Shown: positions 34,540 through 46,458 of the stretch, piece after piece
Layout: each line of letters opens with the position of its first letter
Numbering within the stretch: position 1 is the stretch's first letter
Source of the DNA: Thermomucor indicae-seudaticae
Lineage: Eukaryota > Mucoromycota > Mucoromycetes > Mucorales > Lichtheimiaceae
Length of the DNA stretch: 56,421 bases
NCBI GenBank assembly: GCA_000787465.1
Contig: JSYX01000198.1
Location: forward strand, 1 to 56,421
Reading direction: 5' to 3'
The notes under the pieces: model-generated
What the model was told of the DNA's origin: nothing
Seen by the model: the letters and a program-made list of their open reading frames with translations, nothing else
Database searches by the model: none
Made by a program: the position numbers and the translations under genes

Positions 34540-34890
34540 CACGTTCATTCGAAGCAACGTCTGCAGATGTTCTTGCCGCGCGCTCAGATATTCACGGTTA
34601 TATATATTCTGTATTCGTTACCGTGTGAACATTTGCCCCCCTCTTTGACCGTTGCGTCTCAAAATTTCATGCATCTGGGGGTGTGGCTTGTGCACACTCG
34701 ATCTATAATATTCAAGACCCAAAAATTGCTTTTTCCTCGACCTCGCAGAAAGCATCGGCAACGACACTCCGATTCCGGGATGCCTTTCCTGAATTCGAAC
34801 AAGGGATTACCATACATTACCTCAAACCAGCGCCGTTACCGGCACACATTGTCGGCCTAAGTCAGGAGAAATGTGGGCTGTTTTGAAAAA
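34540..34890 (+). pseudogene. Promoter and exon-1 fragment duplicated from the 48-kb pseudogene
   Basis: This plus-strand stretch aligns with the reverse complement of about 48266-48660. Matching blocks in order are TACGCACGTT, TCTGCAGATGTTCTTGCCGC, CAAAATTTCATG, AAGACCCAAAAA, CGACCTCGCAGA, CCTTTCCTGAATTC and AAGTCAGGAGAAA. The last blocks are exon 1 of the minus-strand gene starting at 48394; the earlier ones are its promoter. The start-codon region is missing here and the frame is broken. Only the 5' portion of the gene was copied or survives. Confidence 0.65.
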
Positions 34891-35077
34891 GAGAGGAGGA
34901 GGAGAAGCTGCCATCATCCACCAAAGAGTTTTCGAGCTATTTTCGTTACCTAATAACATGTTTCTTCTCTCGTGGGGGGGGGGGGTTTGATTGACCCAAC
35001 GCAAGACCTGTGTCCGGTACAATGTTGCTCTTGGCCGATCAACGTCCTAAGGTGCATCCATGACGATGCAGTCTGTC

Positions 35078-35425
35078 TCAACAGAAAAAAAGCTTCCTAG
35101 ATATCCAAGTAATGAGCTGCCCTTCAGATCTGTCGCCCCGTTTTATTTGGTGTGAAGTATCATCCCCCTCCGCTATGATGGAGACCGCTGAAGACAACAA
35201 CGTGTTCACTGCCAGATACTGAACAGGAGTACAGTACCCTCTCGTTGTAGTGATCACCCCCTGGGGAAAACCAAAAAAGTGATCACTACATAAATTTATC
35301 AGCGTATGCAACCTACCAATTGTTTCAATGGGCTTCACAAGAGGAAGCGTGTTTCTACAATGATCGTTAATTATCACAGATGGACGTTTTGCTCGTTTCT
35401 CTGGGACATCCAGGAAGAAGATCAT
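35078..35425 (-). other. Unrecognised open frame of 115 codons
   Basis: The minus-strand frame looks coding-like (MIFFLDVPEKRAKRPSVIIN, then VITTTRGYCTPVQYLAV, SAVSIIAEGDDTSHQI) but resembles no family I can name. It lies in a decayed region and may be a gene relic or part of a repeat. No flanking exon was found. Confidence 0.3.
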
Positions 35426-35494
35426 GGAATAGAACTTTAGCAGTTATTTCAGGTGGAGAAAGCGTTCTCGAATGGGCTTCATAAATAGTGGTGT

Positions 35495-35945
35495 TTAGGG
35501 GGCTCTTCATGGGACGGGGTCCCGGGATGACCCTTCCCCCAATTCAGAGCCCTACCCTGACCCGCCCCGTTCTTCCAATTGAACTTATGGTTGCATTTCA
35601 CTTGTACCTATTTGCCCCTTCGAAATGGCCTCTGCATCATAGGCTTCTGTGTTTATAGAATAAAAGCAGAAAGTTGGACGCAGTGGATAAGAGAGAAAAA
35701 AATGTAATTAGAAAGTAAGTTTGGCTTGTAATGTGGTGACCTTCACTGTGCCAGCGACTTGCACAAGGTGAAGTAATTCATAACGACACGTAAGTGGGAT
35801 AGGCCAAAGTCTTTTGACGGGGCATAACTGAGAGATGTCATCAATGCTGCAGGAGAGATGGCGCGGTTGCTACGGTCAATTGGGACACCGGCTGTCCCGG
35901 TTATTAAATGGGACGGGACACGGGACGACCCGTCCCAATTAAGAG
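35495..35945 (+). repeat. Pair of GGGACGGG-type direct repeats
   Basis: Two related units of about 45-50 bp lie some 410 bp apart: one near 35508-35555 (ATGGGACGGGGTCCCGGGAT, then ACCC, ending CAGAGCCCTACC) and one near 35904-35952 (ATGGGACGGGACACGGGACG, then ACCCGTCCCAATT, ending AGAGCCCTACC). Each is partly palindromic. They could be the ends of a small element or degenerate long terminal repeats; the 35945 boundary coincides with the start of repeat copy A. Confidence 0.45.
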
Positions 35946-36495
35946 CCCTACCGAAAACGAGTTTTCCGTCCATTTTATACGGTCTGATGGCGTCACCCGT
36001 AAGTTTCATGTGACTTGTCGGTTTCATGTAATGCTTGGCAAAACTGGATATACTCACTTGTTATCGAAAACCTTTTGGTGTCGTTGGCTACATAGCATCT
36101 GGTTTCACATATCGGTTTGGAGACTATACGATAAGTCTTACAGGTTGGGAATCATGATATCAAGACGGACCGGTAAGCCTTCAACCAGGGCAGTAGGAGG
36201 TCGCAGTTTCATATTTTCTTACGAAAGATGGTCATTGATGAGCTCGTACATGCTAGGTTTGCAGGTAAAGACTGCGTTGTGCAAATGGTAAGTTGCCCGG
36301 CACACTGCGCTGGGCCAGCTCTGCTTGCCTATTATCACTCTGACTGCTTTCCCTTTTGGATTTGGTATGTCACCTGTTTCTTTCTTTGAAGCCCATACAA
36401 ATATTGGAATGGTTCATTAGATGACTGCAGACCTGATAAGCGCTGATTCGCTCGAAAGATACAAAAAGGCGATGATTAAAGAGAGAGAGAGAGAG
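35945..36495 (+). repeat. Dispersed degenerate repeat, copy A
   Basis: Aligns with the 3' two-thirds of copies B and C: CCGTCCATTTTATACGGTCT, GTGACTTGTCGGTTTCATG, TTGGCAAAACTGGATAT, ATCGAAAACCTTTTGG, GGTTTGGAGAC, GAATGGTTCATT and TGCAGACCTGATAAGCGCT. It ends GATGATTAAA and a GA tract at about 36470-36495, as copy C does. The 5' third present in B and C is missing. Frames are broken. Confidence 0.6.
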
Positions 36496-37130
36496 GAAGA
36501 GGATGTTTGGCTGCCCATTTTCCAAATTTGGGAGTTATGATATTGCCATTAGCTGGCACTGTACGAGGATGGCGTTGGTAGCCATGTGAGCGGACCCTGG
36601 GAAGTCTCGCAAAACTGGTAACGCAAAACTTTATTCGTTATCACAATCGGATTTTTGCCGTACTCCCCACCAAAAGCCGTCTCCTAAAGAAAGAATTGCC
36701 GAGGGGATTCTCCGCGGGTACATTTGCTTTTCAGGAAGCGCCAGAGACAAGCAATTTTGTCGATTACAAAGTGGCAGAGACTCCACTCCGAAATTATGAT
36801 GGAAAGTCGTTCCATAAGAAATATATAGAGAGGTTCCGAATAGTACTTTACCAGCCAGTATGAAATATGGCAGGACCAAACTTTGCGAAGGGTTAACAAA
36901 AACTAGAGACGCAGTAGCACTTGGCATCCGTATCCTATTCAATTGCCTTGCTCTTGCTTCAGAGGGAGGTGACCTAGAAACAATTAAAAATTTTGTAAGA
37001 CAGAAATAAGGGGTGCGGTTGACAAATTTTTATGCAATCCTCCCCTTTTTCCTTTTCTTAGCCAATCAAATCTTCTTTACTCAGAAACCTTTAGCATTTT
37101 TTAATTAGCAAGCCAAAGGTCTATGGTAAA

Positions 37131-40100
37131 TTAAGCATAATACGACGGAGAAATAAGCATATCGCTCAAAAGCGAAAGTTGGTCCTCTGTAAACTTTGTG
37201 ATATCTTCATGCCAAGTATCAGAATGTGTTCTCCTGAAATCTGAAAATGTCTTGCGAATCGTAGCCTTATCAAAAGTCAGACACTTTCTGCAATGGAGGG
37301 CATTTTTCAGCATACGTTACCTGTATCTCAGCAGGATCAGACATACAATTTGCCAACTGACATAAAATATCTGGCATCCATTTGGGTACTTCATATGGGA
37401 ACGCGCTCACCAAACAAGACAGACCAAGCACAGCCGCATGCTTTTTCAACAAGGCTTCCCTAAATGCCTTTGACTCGACGACTTTGCCTGTGACCGGGTC
37501 TCGTGTCCGCTTCGGTATCCTGGTCTCAAGTAATAATCGAGAGTATCGCCGCTTGACGTTCTCGATCGCTTCTCGTTGAGAACATCGTACCAAACCACCC
37601 AACGTCACTGCCGCCATTTGCCGAACCTAATAATAACCTAGCCGTCAATATATAATGCTCTTCCTTCGCTAATATACAAAAGACAACAGACCTCGATCCG
37701 GTTATCTAAAAGCATATCGCTCACCATCTCCATAATACGCATGATATGCTCTTGGTCCAGACTAAAGATATTCTTAAAGAAAAACACTTGGAGCAACGGT
37801 AACGCCCGGGTACGGACATGCCAGCTTTCGGTTTTCGTCAATACTTCCACAAACTGATCAAGCATCCTCGCCACCATCTCTGGAGGATACGAGAACTGCG
37901 CGACAAGACCTAGTATAGGATCCGCCATTTGCTGCAGATCCTCGTCCTCACGGCATTCCTGCATCGCGAAGATGTGCATCCAAAACGCGTCGACGTAAGG
38001 TAACGTGCCCGCCACACGCCAGCTTGTTAACGCGTCATGTAGCCAGCATAATACTTTTTAAAAAAAAAAACGAAAATATTTAGAAAAATTCAGACCCTCC
38101 TGCGCGCAATATGTATATATACCTGTTTTACTGGTATTGGTATACACTTTCTTCGATTCCATGCTGCTACCGCCACCAACGCATTTCAGCAGGTCTGACA
38201 GATCATCGTCCGAACTTGTCCACGTGATTTCAACTCCACCACTTGAGTGCAATAAATCTTCAACACTAGGCTTTGATGGGGCCGTCCATCGGAGCTGCAT
38301 AATCATATTGATGTTTGAGCCAATCGCCTCGCGCACTTGCTTATAGGGATGAGCGAGATTCCGCATGTAAATCGGTAATAGCTCTTTCTCCGCCAACCGC
38401 TGAGCGCGCCATCCTATCGATGTGATCAATGCACGCGTCAGAATCAGTTTGCGGGCCTCTGCAAATGCCGCGTCCGACGCTGGATCAAACTCTGCGTCAA
38501 GGATAATTTTTATAAGTGGTAAGATACGTCGGGGGTCGCGTTTGACCTTTTTTACATCAAATCAGTTATTAGTCTAGGTCGCCGCGAAGAAATGACAACC
38601 CTTTCGACCGCATTACTTACAGCGCAAGATTTTACAAATGTTTCCCAATACGTCAAAGAGTCAGGTGTAATATTTGCCAGCGTCTTTGCCAGCAACGGCG
38701 AAAGCCAATCCCACAATGCTGCTGTCTTAAACAGAGGCCAGTGCTTGGTGCCACGGATCAAGCCAGAAGCGAGCTCGGCGGCTGCACGCTGATGATTTTT
38801 CTGATCGGCGGCTTCGCAAAGCTTTACAAGGTAATCCCGCATCGTCGGGACAGGTGCGTCTTCAAACGCTTGAAAGATACTGGCGTAAAACTTGGCATTC
38901 ACAAAACTGAAAACGTCCTCATGCGCACGCGTTACTTCTTGCGTCATGTAGCTCAACAGCTTTTCCCAAAAGTCCTTGGACGTGTATGCCTTGCCAAATT
39001 CCTCGTACGCAGCTTGGCTTGCCTTGTCAATTTCAGGAAGCTCCAAGTCGGCAGTTCGCGGCACATAACATTTGCATTTTCGCGGCCACACATACCATCC
39101 CGTTGATGGATCGTCGATCAAAATGCTAAAAAAAACATACAATATCGAATCGTTATTAAAAAAGACATAGGGAAGAAACGGTTTCAGTCCATTAATTACC
39201 AGTCTTTTGTTGCCTGTGCCTCTGTTGCTAGTGGCACGTCTAGTAGCAATTGCCGGCGATCCACATTATTGATATCCAGTTCACGTCTCAACGGGTTCCG
39301 CGTTGTCCTTGCAATAAGAGCATCTTCGTCGCCTTGCGCAAACGTTCGCTGCTTAATGTATAGAAGCAGCTGTGTCGTCATCCCGACGCCGATCCCGCGC
39401 ATTGCTGGCAGCTCGGATAGCAAGCACTGACTAGCAAAGGACGCAAGTTCGGCCGTGGGAGGGTACTCCGGCCTTAAGAAAAGTTCAAGCAAGTTGGCAG
39501 CCATCGTCGCAAACCGCCAGTGCAACTTTGGATCCTGTGCCAGACTTAACAGCTCCTTCATCATTTCATCATACGCTGTCCATTCGTTCTCTAGTCGTTC
39601 TTGAACTTTGCCACAAAGGAACGCAACCTCGCTTTGAACATCATCTTCTTTATACAAGCCTTGTAAGATATTATCCAAATCCTTTGGTATCAGCACCCGG
39701 AAAGACCGCTGATGAAAAATCGTAATATAATCCGCATATACTCTTCTTATCAGGTCGTGGATAGTTGGCTATTACCAAGGTTTTTTAGTCTAACAATCGA
39801 TCAGGAAAATGAGTAATTTACTCACTCTATCCTCATGCTGTGCTCGGCAGATCGAGAGCACAAACTTAGGCGTGAAACGCCAATCACGCAAACAAGGAAG
39901 CAGCAACGACCTGTGGCGTAGCAAATGCAACGCACCTTCCAAGTGATGCGAATACACGGATGGGTCCACTTTTCTGGGTATATCAGCATAGGCGCAAGCA
40001 TAATTTATTTCTAGTTAAACTTCTTACCGTCCGGATTTGGCTGTAGCGCATCCAATATCTTTGGAACAATAAGAGATCTCGCGCTTACAAAGTTCTTTAT

Positions 40101-43100
40101 GGTTGCGCTAAGTGTATTTTGGCTAAGTCTATTATACTAAATTAGCTAAAAAGATCGCCGCGACAATGGTTGACGTGAAGGGAAAAAGAAGACTTACTTT
40201 CGGATGTCCTCGTAAGGGCTCAACGAGAGGCTCAACAAATCCTCAAAGATATTCTGATGCATCTTGGTCATGGTCCGACCCTGGACATTAAACCGAAGCC
40301 GTCGCAGATGAAGCGTATATGCCCTTCTGACTAAAGCGAACAAGGACATGAATATCTACAGCTGTAAAGAAAGCAACACTTTTTTCGTTACCCAGAATGG
40401 TCCGTGGATATAGCTTGTGGGAATGCGGAAGACAGCAGCTAATCCTGCTATAGTCATACAGCACTTTTTGACGATCCAGGCATGATTTTTCGCTTCCATA
40501 ATTGTCAAGATACGTTCGTGCAATCTTAATAATGACTTTGATGCTCTCCAAATCGTCCTCTCGGTGCTCTTGGAAATATCTGATTGCTTGGTGGGTCAAC
40601 TCTCCAATTTTCTTTCGCAATTCTCTCGCCCTTGACCTCTGGCGTGGATCACTCTCATCACCAAAAGCATATCCGACTTGCAGGCTCCTTCTACTACGTG
40701 TTTGGCTGTACGGCTTCATTTGTTCACTTTCGTCAGAAGAAGCAGCTTCGTCGTTACCATCATCGTTGATCATACTAGCGCTGCCGAGCAAAGCGTTACG
40801 AATGACTGCCAAATGCCGACATAACTCATTGGTTTGTTCGTGTTTGTCAGTAATACCAGCCATGTCTCCGCTTGTAAAGGTATCTATTCTTTCCATGGAT
40901 GGCACCAAGAATGTTTCCAATAGTTCAAGCGCAAACGCCTTTTCCTCGTCAGTTGGGACATGCCAGTCTATCTTTACGTTCTTTGGATCACCTGTGCAGC
41001 CCCACCTTAAGTGCGAATTATTCATCATGTCTATTTGTTGTCCATTAGCTTTCGTATATAGCCTCATAAGATCTATACAAAAGGGGACTGATTGACTGAC
41101 CTTCATTATTCCATTCATCCAGCGGTACACTTCGTGATTCTTTAGGATACACATCCAATAACGTTTTCAAGCAGTTTCTCAAAAGTTTACCAGACCACAT
41201 GTATCCTCTTCGCGTCTTGCACTTGCTGATCATTTCGGAAAGTATATCCATTATTTCGGTCTTGTAATTGAGCAACTCGGGACCCATCATAGACACGACA
41301 TGGAATAGGATATTCTGATACCAATGCAAGGTAGAGTCCGATTGTATCGGGGTCGACGAGGCAGAATTCGTCATGGTCGAAGACGCCCCGTGTTCCAACT
41401 CGGTTTTAATCTTTTCGATGCAAAGAGGAATGAAATGCTTCGCGGCTTTCTTTGGGTTTGCTGCAGCAACCGAATCGCATAATAATCCAGCAGCACGGAC
41501 TGCATTTGGCAGAACTTGCTCGTTTGTAAAGTCAAGCACCATTTTTAACGCTAGATCGTAAAGTTCATCGGATAGTTGCGCAAAGAACACTTCACAAGTG
41601 TGCTGTATCCAATAATTAGACTTCTTTGCTGCATAAAAAAAGGACCGCAATTACTAGCTAGTGCTTACCAGTAATATTTGCGTTAAGGAAGTATCATCGT
41701 TCATGATACTCACTTTCTTTTGCGGTGTTCGTGGTAATTGCGGGAGATTCTCAAACTAAAAAGTTTGAGTCAGATGCCAGTTATATCTCACGAAAAGGAA
41801 TATCAGCTTACAATAGTAAAGACTCTCCGCAAAAACTTTGCCACCCACTCCTCGAATTCACCCGTAGTAGCTTTGCATAGCCTATCTTCTTCCTCTCGCG
41901 GAAGTTCGGCTTTTCCTTCTTCTTCTCCATCCACAGGGTCAACATCCATTCTTTCTCCGTAACGGAATTCACTGTCCACCGTGGGTTCATACACGACCTT
42001 TGCTGTGCTGCTTGTCAGATCTCGGATAGGAACAGTCATCACAGCCGTCACAATGAACACGCATGCCCAAAGCGTCTTGATCGGGTCGTTCATATCGATA
42101 CCCGGGGTTGCCAAATGCAAAAGCGGTAACAAATGCTTTCCACCAGCAGGATAATGGTCTCTGGAGAGCAACGGCAAAGCTAAACCAGATAGATGCAACA
42201 GCGCGCTTGTCGTTCTATGGGTCTAAGATAGGGAGTTTGCATTCGGCGTACTGCATAACCAAAAGAAAAAAGTCTATACCTCGGTTAAGGTTTCCAAGGA
42301 CGGATAGATACGTTCTAAGAGACCCGGAAACATCAATGAGGGCTCGAGCCCTACAAGCGTATAACGTCAGTTTCTGGGCGCAAGACGCATACACGATGGC
42401 TTCACGCTTCCTAGAACTTACAACAGAGTAGTTTAAGCGTCACTTGCGTGGTCCCGACAACAAGACTGTCTTTACCGAACATGCTCAAATATGCCAACGG
42501 ACGCAAGATCATCACAAACCGCTTCCGTAGTCCACTCGTCAGTCTCCGTTCCATAGGTGTATGACAGATGCATTCGTCCTCAGTCTCTATATTGCAGACC
42601 GATAATAATAAAAAGTCTTAAAACCGCATATAAATCACCACTGCTATCACTAACCTTCTCTCCAGCGTAGCAAAAACTCGTTGGCCAAGTGCTGGGTCAA
42701 GTACGCCAAGGAGTGCGACCACGGTCCGTGATTGGATGGATGGCAGTACAGCTCAATGGCCTGAACAAAGTCTGCCAAGAGATCCATAGTAAAGCTGCTG
42801 CTGCTGTCTTTCGTTCCATCATCGGGGATAATTGTATATACAATGAAGTGTGCAAAAGAAGCGAATTTGTCCTGAATCCCTTGATAAGTATAAACGGCTT
42901 TCTCATCCAAAAAGTTTCCTTACATGCTTGTAACGAAGAAGCAATGCGTTTCCACCCTTTATATCCGTCCTCGATGCATTCGTTCCAAAGCCAGTTCGTG
43001 AGCCACCGTTTCCGCTTCCGCCTCCTCCTGCGCCTCCTCCCACAGGAAGATTCAGCGTTCGCAAAAGGACTGTGAATATCGACTTTATCTGCTGCTTCGT

Positions 43101-44687
43101 AAACAGACCAACTTCAGCGGTATACGGATCGGATATATTGGACGACGCGATTCGGGATACCAAAGACACAAACTGCGAGTCATATACACTCGAGGTCGTG
43201 ACCGAGGCCCACATGTCAAAAATAGTTGGCAGATAATCTTTTGGGTGAATCGCATTGGCGTACAAGGGTATGTTGGTCTGCGAGTGTCGAGGTATGCTGG
43301 TCGGAAGAAGCAAGACCAGGAAGCCTTGCGGTGTCAAAACATCGCAAACGTCATGCATCGAAAACTTTGGTAAAAATTCCTCCAGGATTTCTGCTGCTGC
43401 GTTTTCTCCAAAATACGAGTGCGCAGATTCAGCGAGACGAATCGCGGCAGTGATATGCTTACTACAACAGATATGCGCCGCGGAAAAGAGAAGGTACATG
43501 AGCATTCTTCGACCATTCTACACAGTACCGGGAAAAAAGAACACATACGACTCGGTATATATAATGTTCTCGCGTGATTTCGGAAACAAGAACTTGAGAA
43601 TAAGTTCATAAAGAGGCCGCCAAGGCAAAGTCAGATCTTCAGGGCCCAAGCGCTTCTTCCTGAAGAAAGAGAAGGAGTAAGCCCAGGTATAATTTGTGCA
43701 ATAGCAGTAATAGTCAGTACCTCAGTAACTTTTTGCAAGCATTGGCGCATACTTCGACTATGGCCGTCTCTAACCCAGGCATAACCGTTAATTCATAAAG
43801 TAACTTCGCTAATCGTGCTCTGGCTTGACGAGGAATAGCATGTTTCATTTCTTTATGGTAACTATATATATAAAAAGCCGTCGGCTTTCGTGCGCAGAGA
43901 AAAAGCTTCTGTTTTCTTTATCGCTTACGTGGTCAATCGCTTTACCCAAGTAACGACTCCGGGAGCGAAATCTCGGGCTTTTACGCAGATCGCAAGATTG
44001 GTGCAGATTTCTTCCAACCACTCTGATGCTTCCCCGTCTAAATGCTGTGCATAAGGTAATGCTTGAAAGTAGCTCATGGAATGTTGAAGGTCGTCGTCAA
44101 TGACTGACTGTGGTATCGAGTCAGGTTTTAAAGTCATCTTTGTTCTTTCGCGAGATATGCCAGGGGCAGGTGGAGAAAACTGCGCGTTCCCCGCATGCCA
44201 TCGAATTTGTATCACTGTCACTGCAGCGCGGACCGATTGAGGTCCGATTTCTCTCCGAGTTGTTTCCTCGATCGGCTTCAAAGTTGAGGTGTATACTGCA
44301 CAAGTTTCTCGTTTATTGATGCTTCATATTAAAATGAGTCGACTAAGAAGTCTCTGTAGCCTCAGATAAACCGAAAACCATTAGCACTCATCGTACATCG
44401 GAGGCATTAATTCTGCGGCAAGTTTACTACTTTCTGAAAATGAGTATTTTTCTTAGCGTCTCTCAATTGATGACGTTGCTTTTCATGGCTGAATCATGCG
44501 TACAATGCAGGTATACAAGGAGAAGAATATGTAGATACTTACAGAAAGTTGTAGTCGAGGTCTCTTGGGTCCCTTGGGGGGTGCTTTCAATGCTGAAATT
44601 CATACTCCGCATTGCCGCGAGCGGCAGCCGACCGAGGGCCTTTCGTGAAGGCAGCCTCTGCGACCCTGTAAAACCTCCTCTGCCCAT
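37131..44687 (-). CDS. BLM10: Proteasome activator Blm10 / PA200 (PSME4)
   Basis: A giant gene of many exons; the stop is at 37131-37133. The protein is a HEAT-repeat solenoid that caps the 20S proteasome. The C-terminal part is diagnostic: RQMAAVTLGGLVRCSQREAI, the helices TIRKTFSDFRRTHSDTWHED, FTEDQLSLLSDMLISP, and the final SYYA, the HbYX-type tail (Tyr-Tyr-Ala) that opens the proteasome gate. The N-terminal part shows FQALPYAQHLDGEASEWLEE and VKARDFAPGVVTWVKRLTT, also typical. Large middle exons encode the expected helical repeats (for example FMSLKMVLDFTNEQ-like ALKMVLDFTNEQVLPNAVRA and RRGYMWSGKLLRNCLKTLLD). I saw no break in the long exons. The start is uncertain: ATG 44687 or 44612, in a small first exon. 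The last intron (about 55 bp) uses a GATAAG acceptor. The family acts in DNA repair and core histone turnover. Confidence 0.93.
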
Positions 44688-44921
44688 CCATCCATCTACT
44701 GTGGGGTAAGCCGTCCAACGTTTCTTTTATATACTTCATCCATCACGGATGAAGACGAAAATGGACCTTTTACCGTTCGGGATCGACGGCATCTGATTGC
44801 CAGGGTCCAGGAATGGTGGAACTGTCAGCCACTCCCAGTTTATAATTAACATTCTGTAATACCCGTCATTACTGTCCATTTATGCTCATGTATATACATT
44901 TCTTTATGTCTAGTTAAAAAA
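44688..44921. promoter_or_regulatory. Head-to-head promoter of BLM10 and eL32
   Basis: About 235 bp separate the presumed starts of a proteasome-activator gene and a ribosomal-protein gene. The segment holds TTTTATATAC (near 44727) and TATATACATT boxes and a pyrimidine run TTTCTTTATGTCTAG just before the eL32 ATG. Shared regulatory elements are possible. Confidence 0.55.
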
Positions 44922-45405
44922 ATGGTTACTCCTGCGGTGAAGCATACTATCATCAAGAAGCGCCGTGCGCAATTCAAGCGCCACCAGTCTGACCGCTTCA
45001 AGCGTGTCGGTGTAAGTTACTGACAAAGAGAGAAAGACAAAAAGAAAAACGACAGTTCGATGGACGAGTACAAGTTAATTGGACGATTGTTGTAAACAGG
45101 AATCGTGGAGAAAGCCCAAGGGTATCGACAATGCCATGCGCCGTCGCTTCAAGGGCCAAGCTCCCATGCCCAAGATTGGTTACGGTTCCGCAAAGAAGAC
45201 GCGCCACATGCTCCCTAACGGTTTCTTAAAGTTCACGGTCAAGAACCCTCAGGAACTTGAGCTCTTGTTGATGCACAACCGCACCTACGCCGCTGAAATT
45301 GCCCACAATGTCTCGTCCAAGAAGCGTATCCAGATCTTGGAACGTGCTGCTCAGCTGAATGTCAAGGTCGTCAACGCTGGCGCCCGCTTGAAGTCCCAGG
45401 AATAA
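44922..45405 (+). CDS. RPL32: 60S ribosomal protein eL32 (L32)
   Basis: Two exons (44922-45011, 45100-45405) give 131 residues, the normal size. Characteristic text: [39 protein letters not shown], then [39 protein letters not shown] and [15 protein letters not shown]. It is a component of the large cytosolic ribosomal subunit. Exon 2 shows strong codon bias toward C-ending codons, as in highly expressed genes. The single intron follows the KRVG codon run. Confidence 0.97.
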
Positions 45406-46458
45406 ACACACTTACTGTTTTTATTTTCACGTTCCTGAATACGAATAAAAAAACGATGATGGATGAAGCGTATGTGTCTCCCCCCTAAACGAAACAAGCA
45501 GATATCTCATGTTGGAGAGGCATTCACGATGCGAATGGTGGTTTGACCAAAAGTCGGAAGGATTTCCGCGAAGAAGACCGAATAGTAATGCCGAAGTCTA
45601 CTCATGTTGATGTATACCATACGCTGCCTTTTTTTGAGTATCTCGACTTGTTCAAGTCGATGGGATGAGATGGCGCAAGATATAGGTGCATAATCGGTCC
45701 TTTCTTAACGCAGAGATCCACTTTACATCGACTTGACTTGAGAGCAAAGGACAAATTCGCAAATCATTAGGAAAAAGGATCTGCATTAAAAATCTTGCGT
45801 GGAATCCTTGTCGCACATCAAGGTCGGTGCAAACACTGTGGCTAAGTTCTTTACTATCGTTCGGTTTTTCATTGCTCCGTTTGCTTAGGCTTTTATCAAC
45901 AAACAAAAAAAAAGTCAGATCAGTACAGAGTTCAAGACTAAGCTTCTCTTCATCGCCGTATAAAGAAAGACCGACCTACCGGTGCAGAAGCTGCATCAAC
46001 AACACCTGAAAGATATCATGGTCGGCTTTAGGAAGTTGCGAGAGCAAACCGATCCGTCTTCGCTTGTCCAACCGCAAGTTCTATGAAATGCAATAAACTT
46101 TAAGCCTTCTCTCTTTCTCCCTCTTTAACCGATTGGTTCTTAAATAGAACGCACACATCAACACTGAGAGGCCGCAACTTCTTCCTCTTCCTTACCACTG
46201 GTATGTGTGTGAACGCACTTTTTATTTTGCAAGCGTTCGACAAGATCTGCGCATAAACGTCGCTTGTACACGATGCATGTGACGTAGAATATGGAAGACC
46301 TCGTCCGCCTGAACAAGATCCAACGCGCTCATAGTATTAGCCACTAGCCATAGAAATGACAGATCAATCTGTGATTACAAACAGCAACCAGAAAAAAAAG
46401 GAGCACTGCAAGAACGCTGTGGGTTGAAAAGGATGGAAAGAGTCTTGTTGTTGTCATC
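45406..46458. other. Intergenic region, no gene recognised
   Basis: About 1 kb between eL32 and the pseudogene holds the eL32 3' end (AATAAAAAAACGATGATGG near 45443) and AT-rich sequence. Short frames (45652-45906 and others) show no domain. Confidence 0.5.

Larger units (their letters stand above)
34435..37130. other. Decayed intergenic region
   Basis: About 2.7 kb hold no intact gene. Listed separately are a partial duplicate of the 48-kb pseudogene (34540-34890), an unrecognised frame at 35078-35425 (-), two GGGACGGG-type direct repeats near 35500 and 35905, and repeat copy A (35945-36495). A further frame at 36631-36942 (-) has no recognisable domain. Confidence 0.5.

Noticed and set aside
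32671..34557. Very long minus-strand open frame (628 codons) opposite FAP1
   Set aside because: Shadow of a G+C-rich zinc-finger gene; no recognisable fold, and the sense strand contains the NFX1 fingers and R3H domain.
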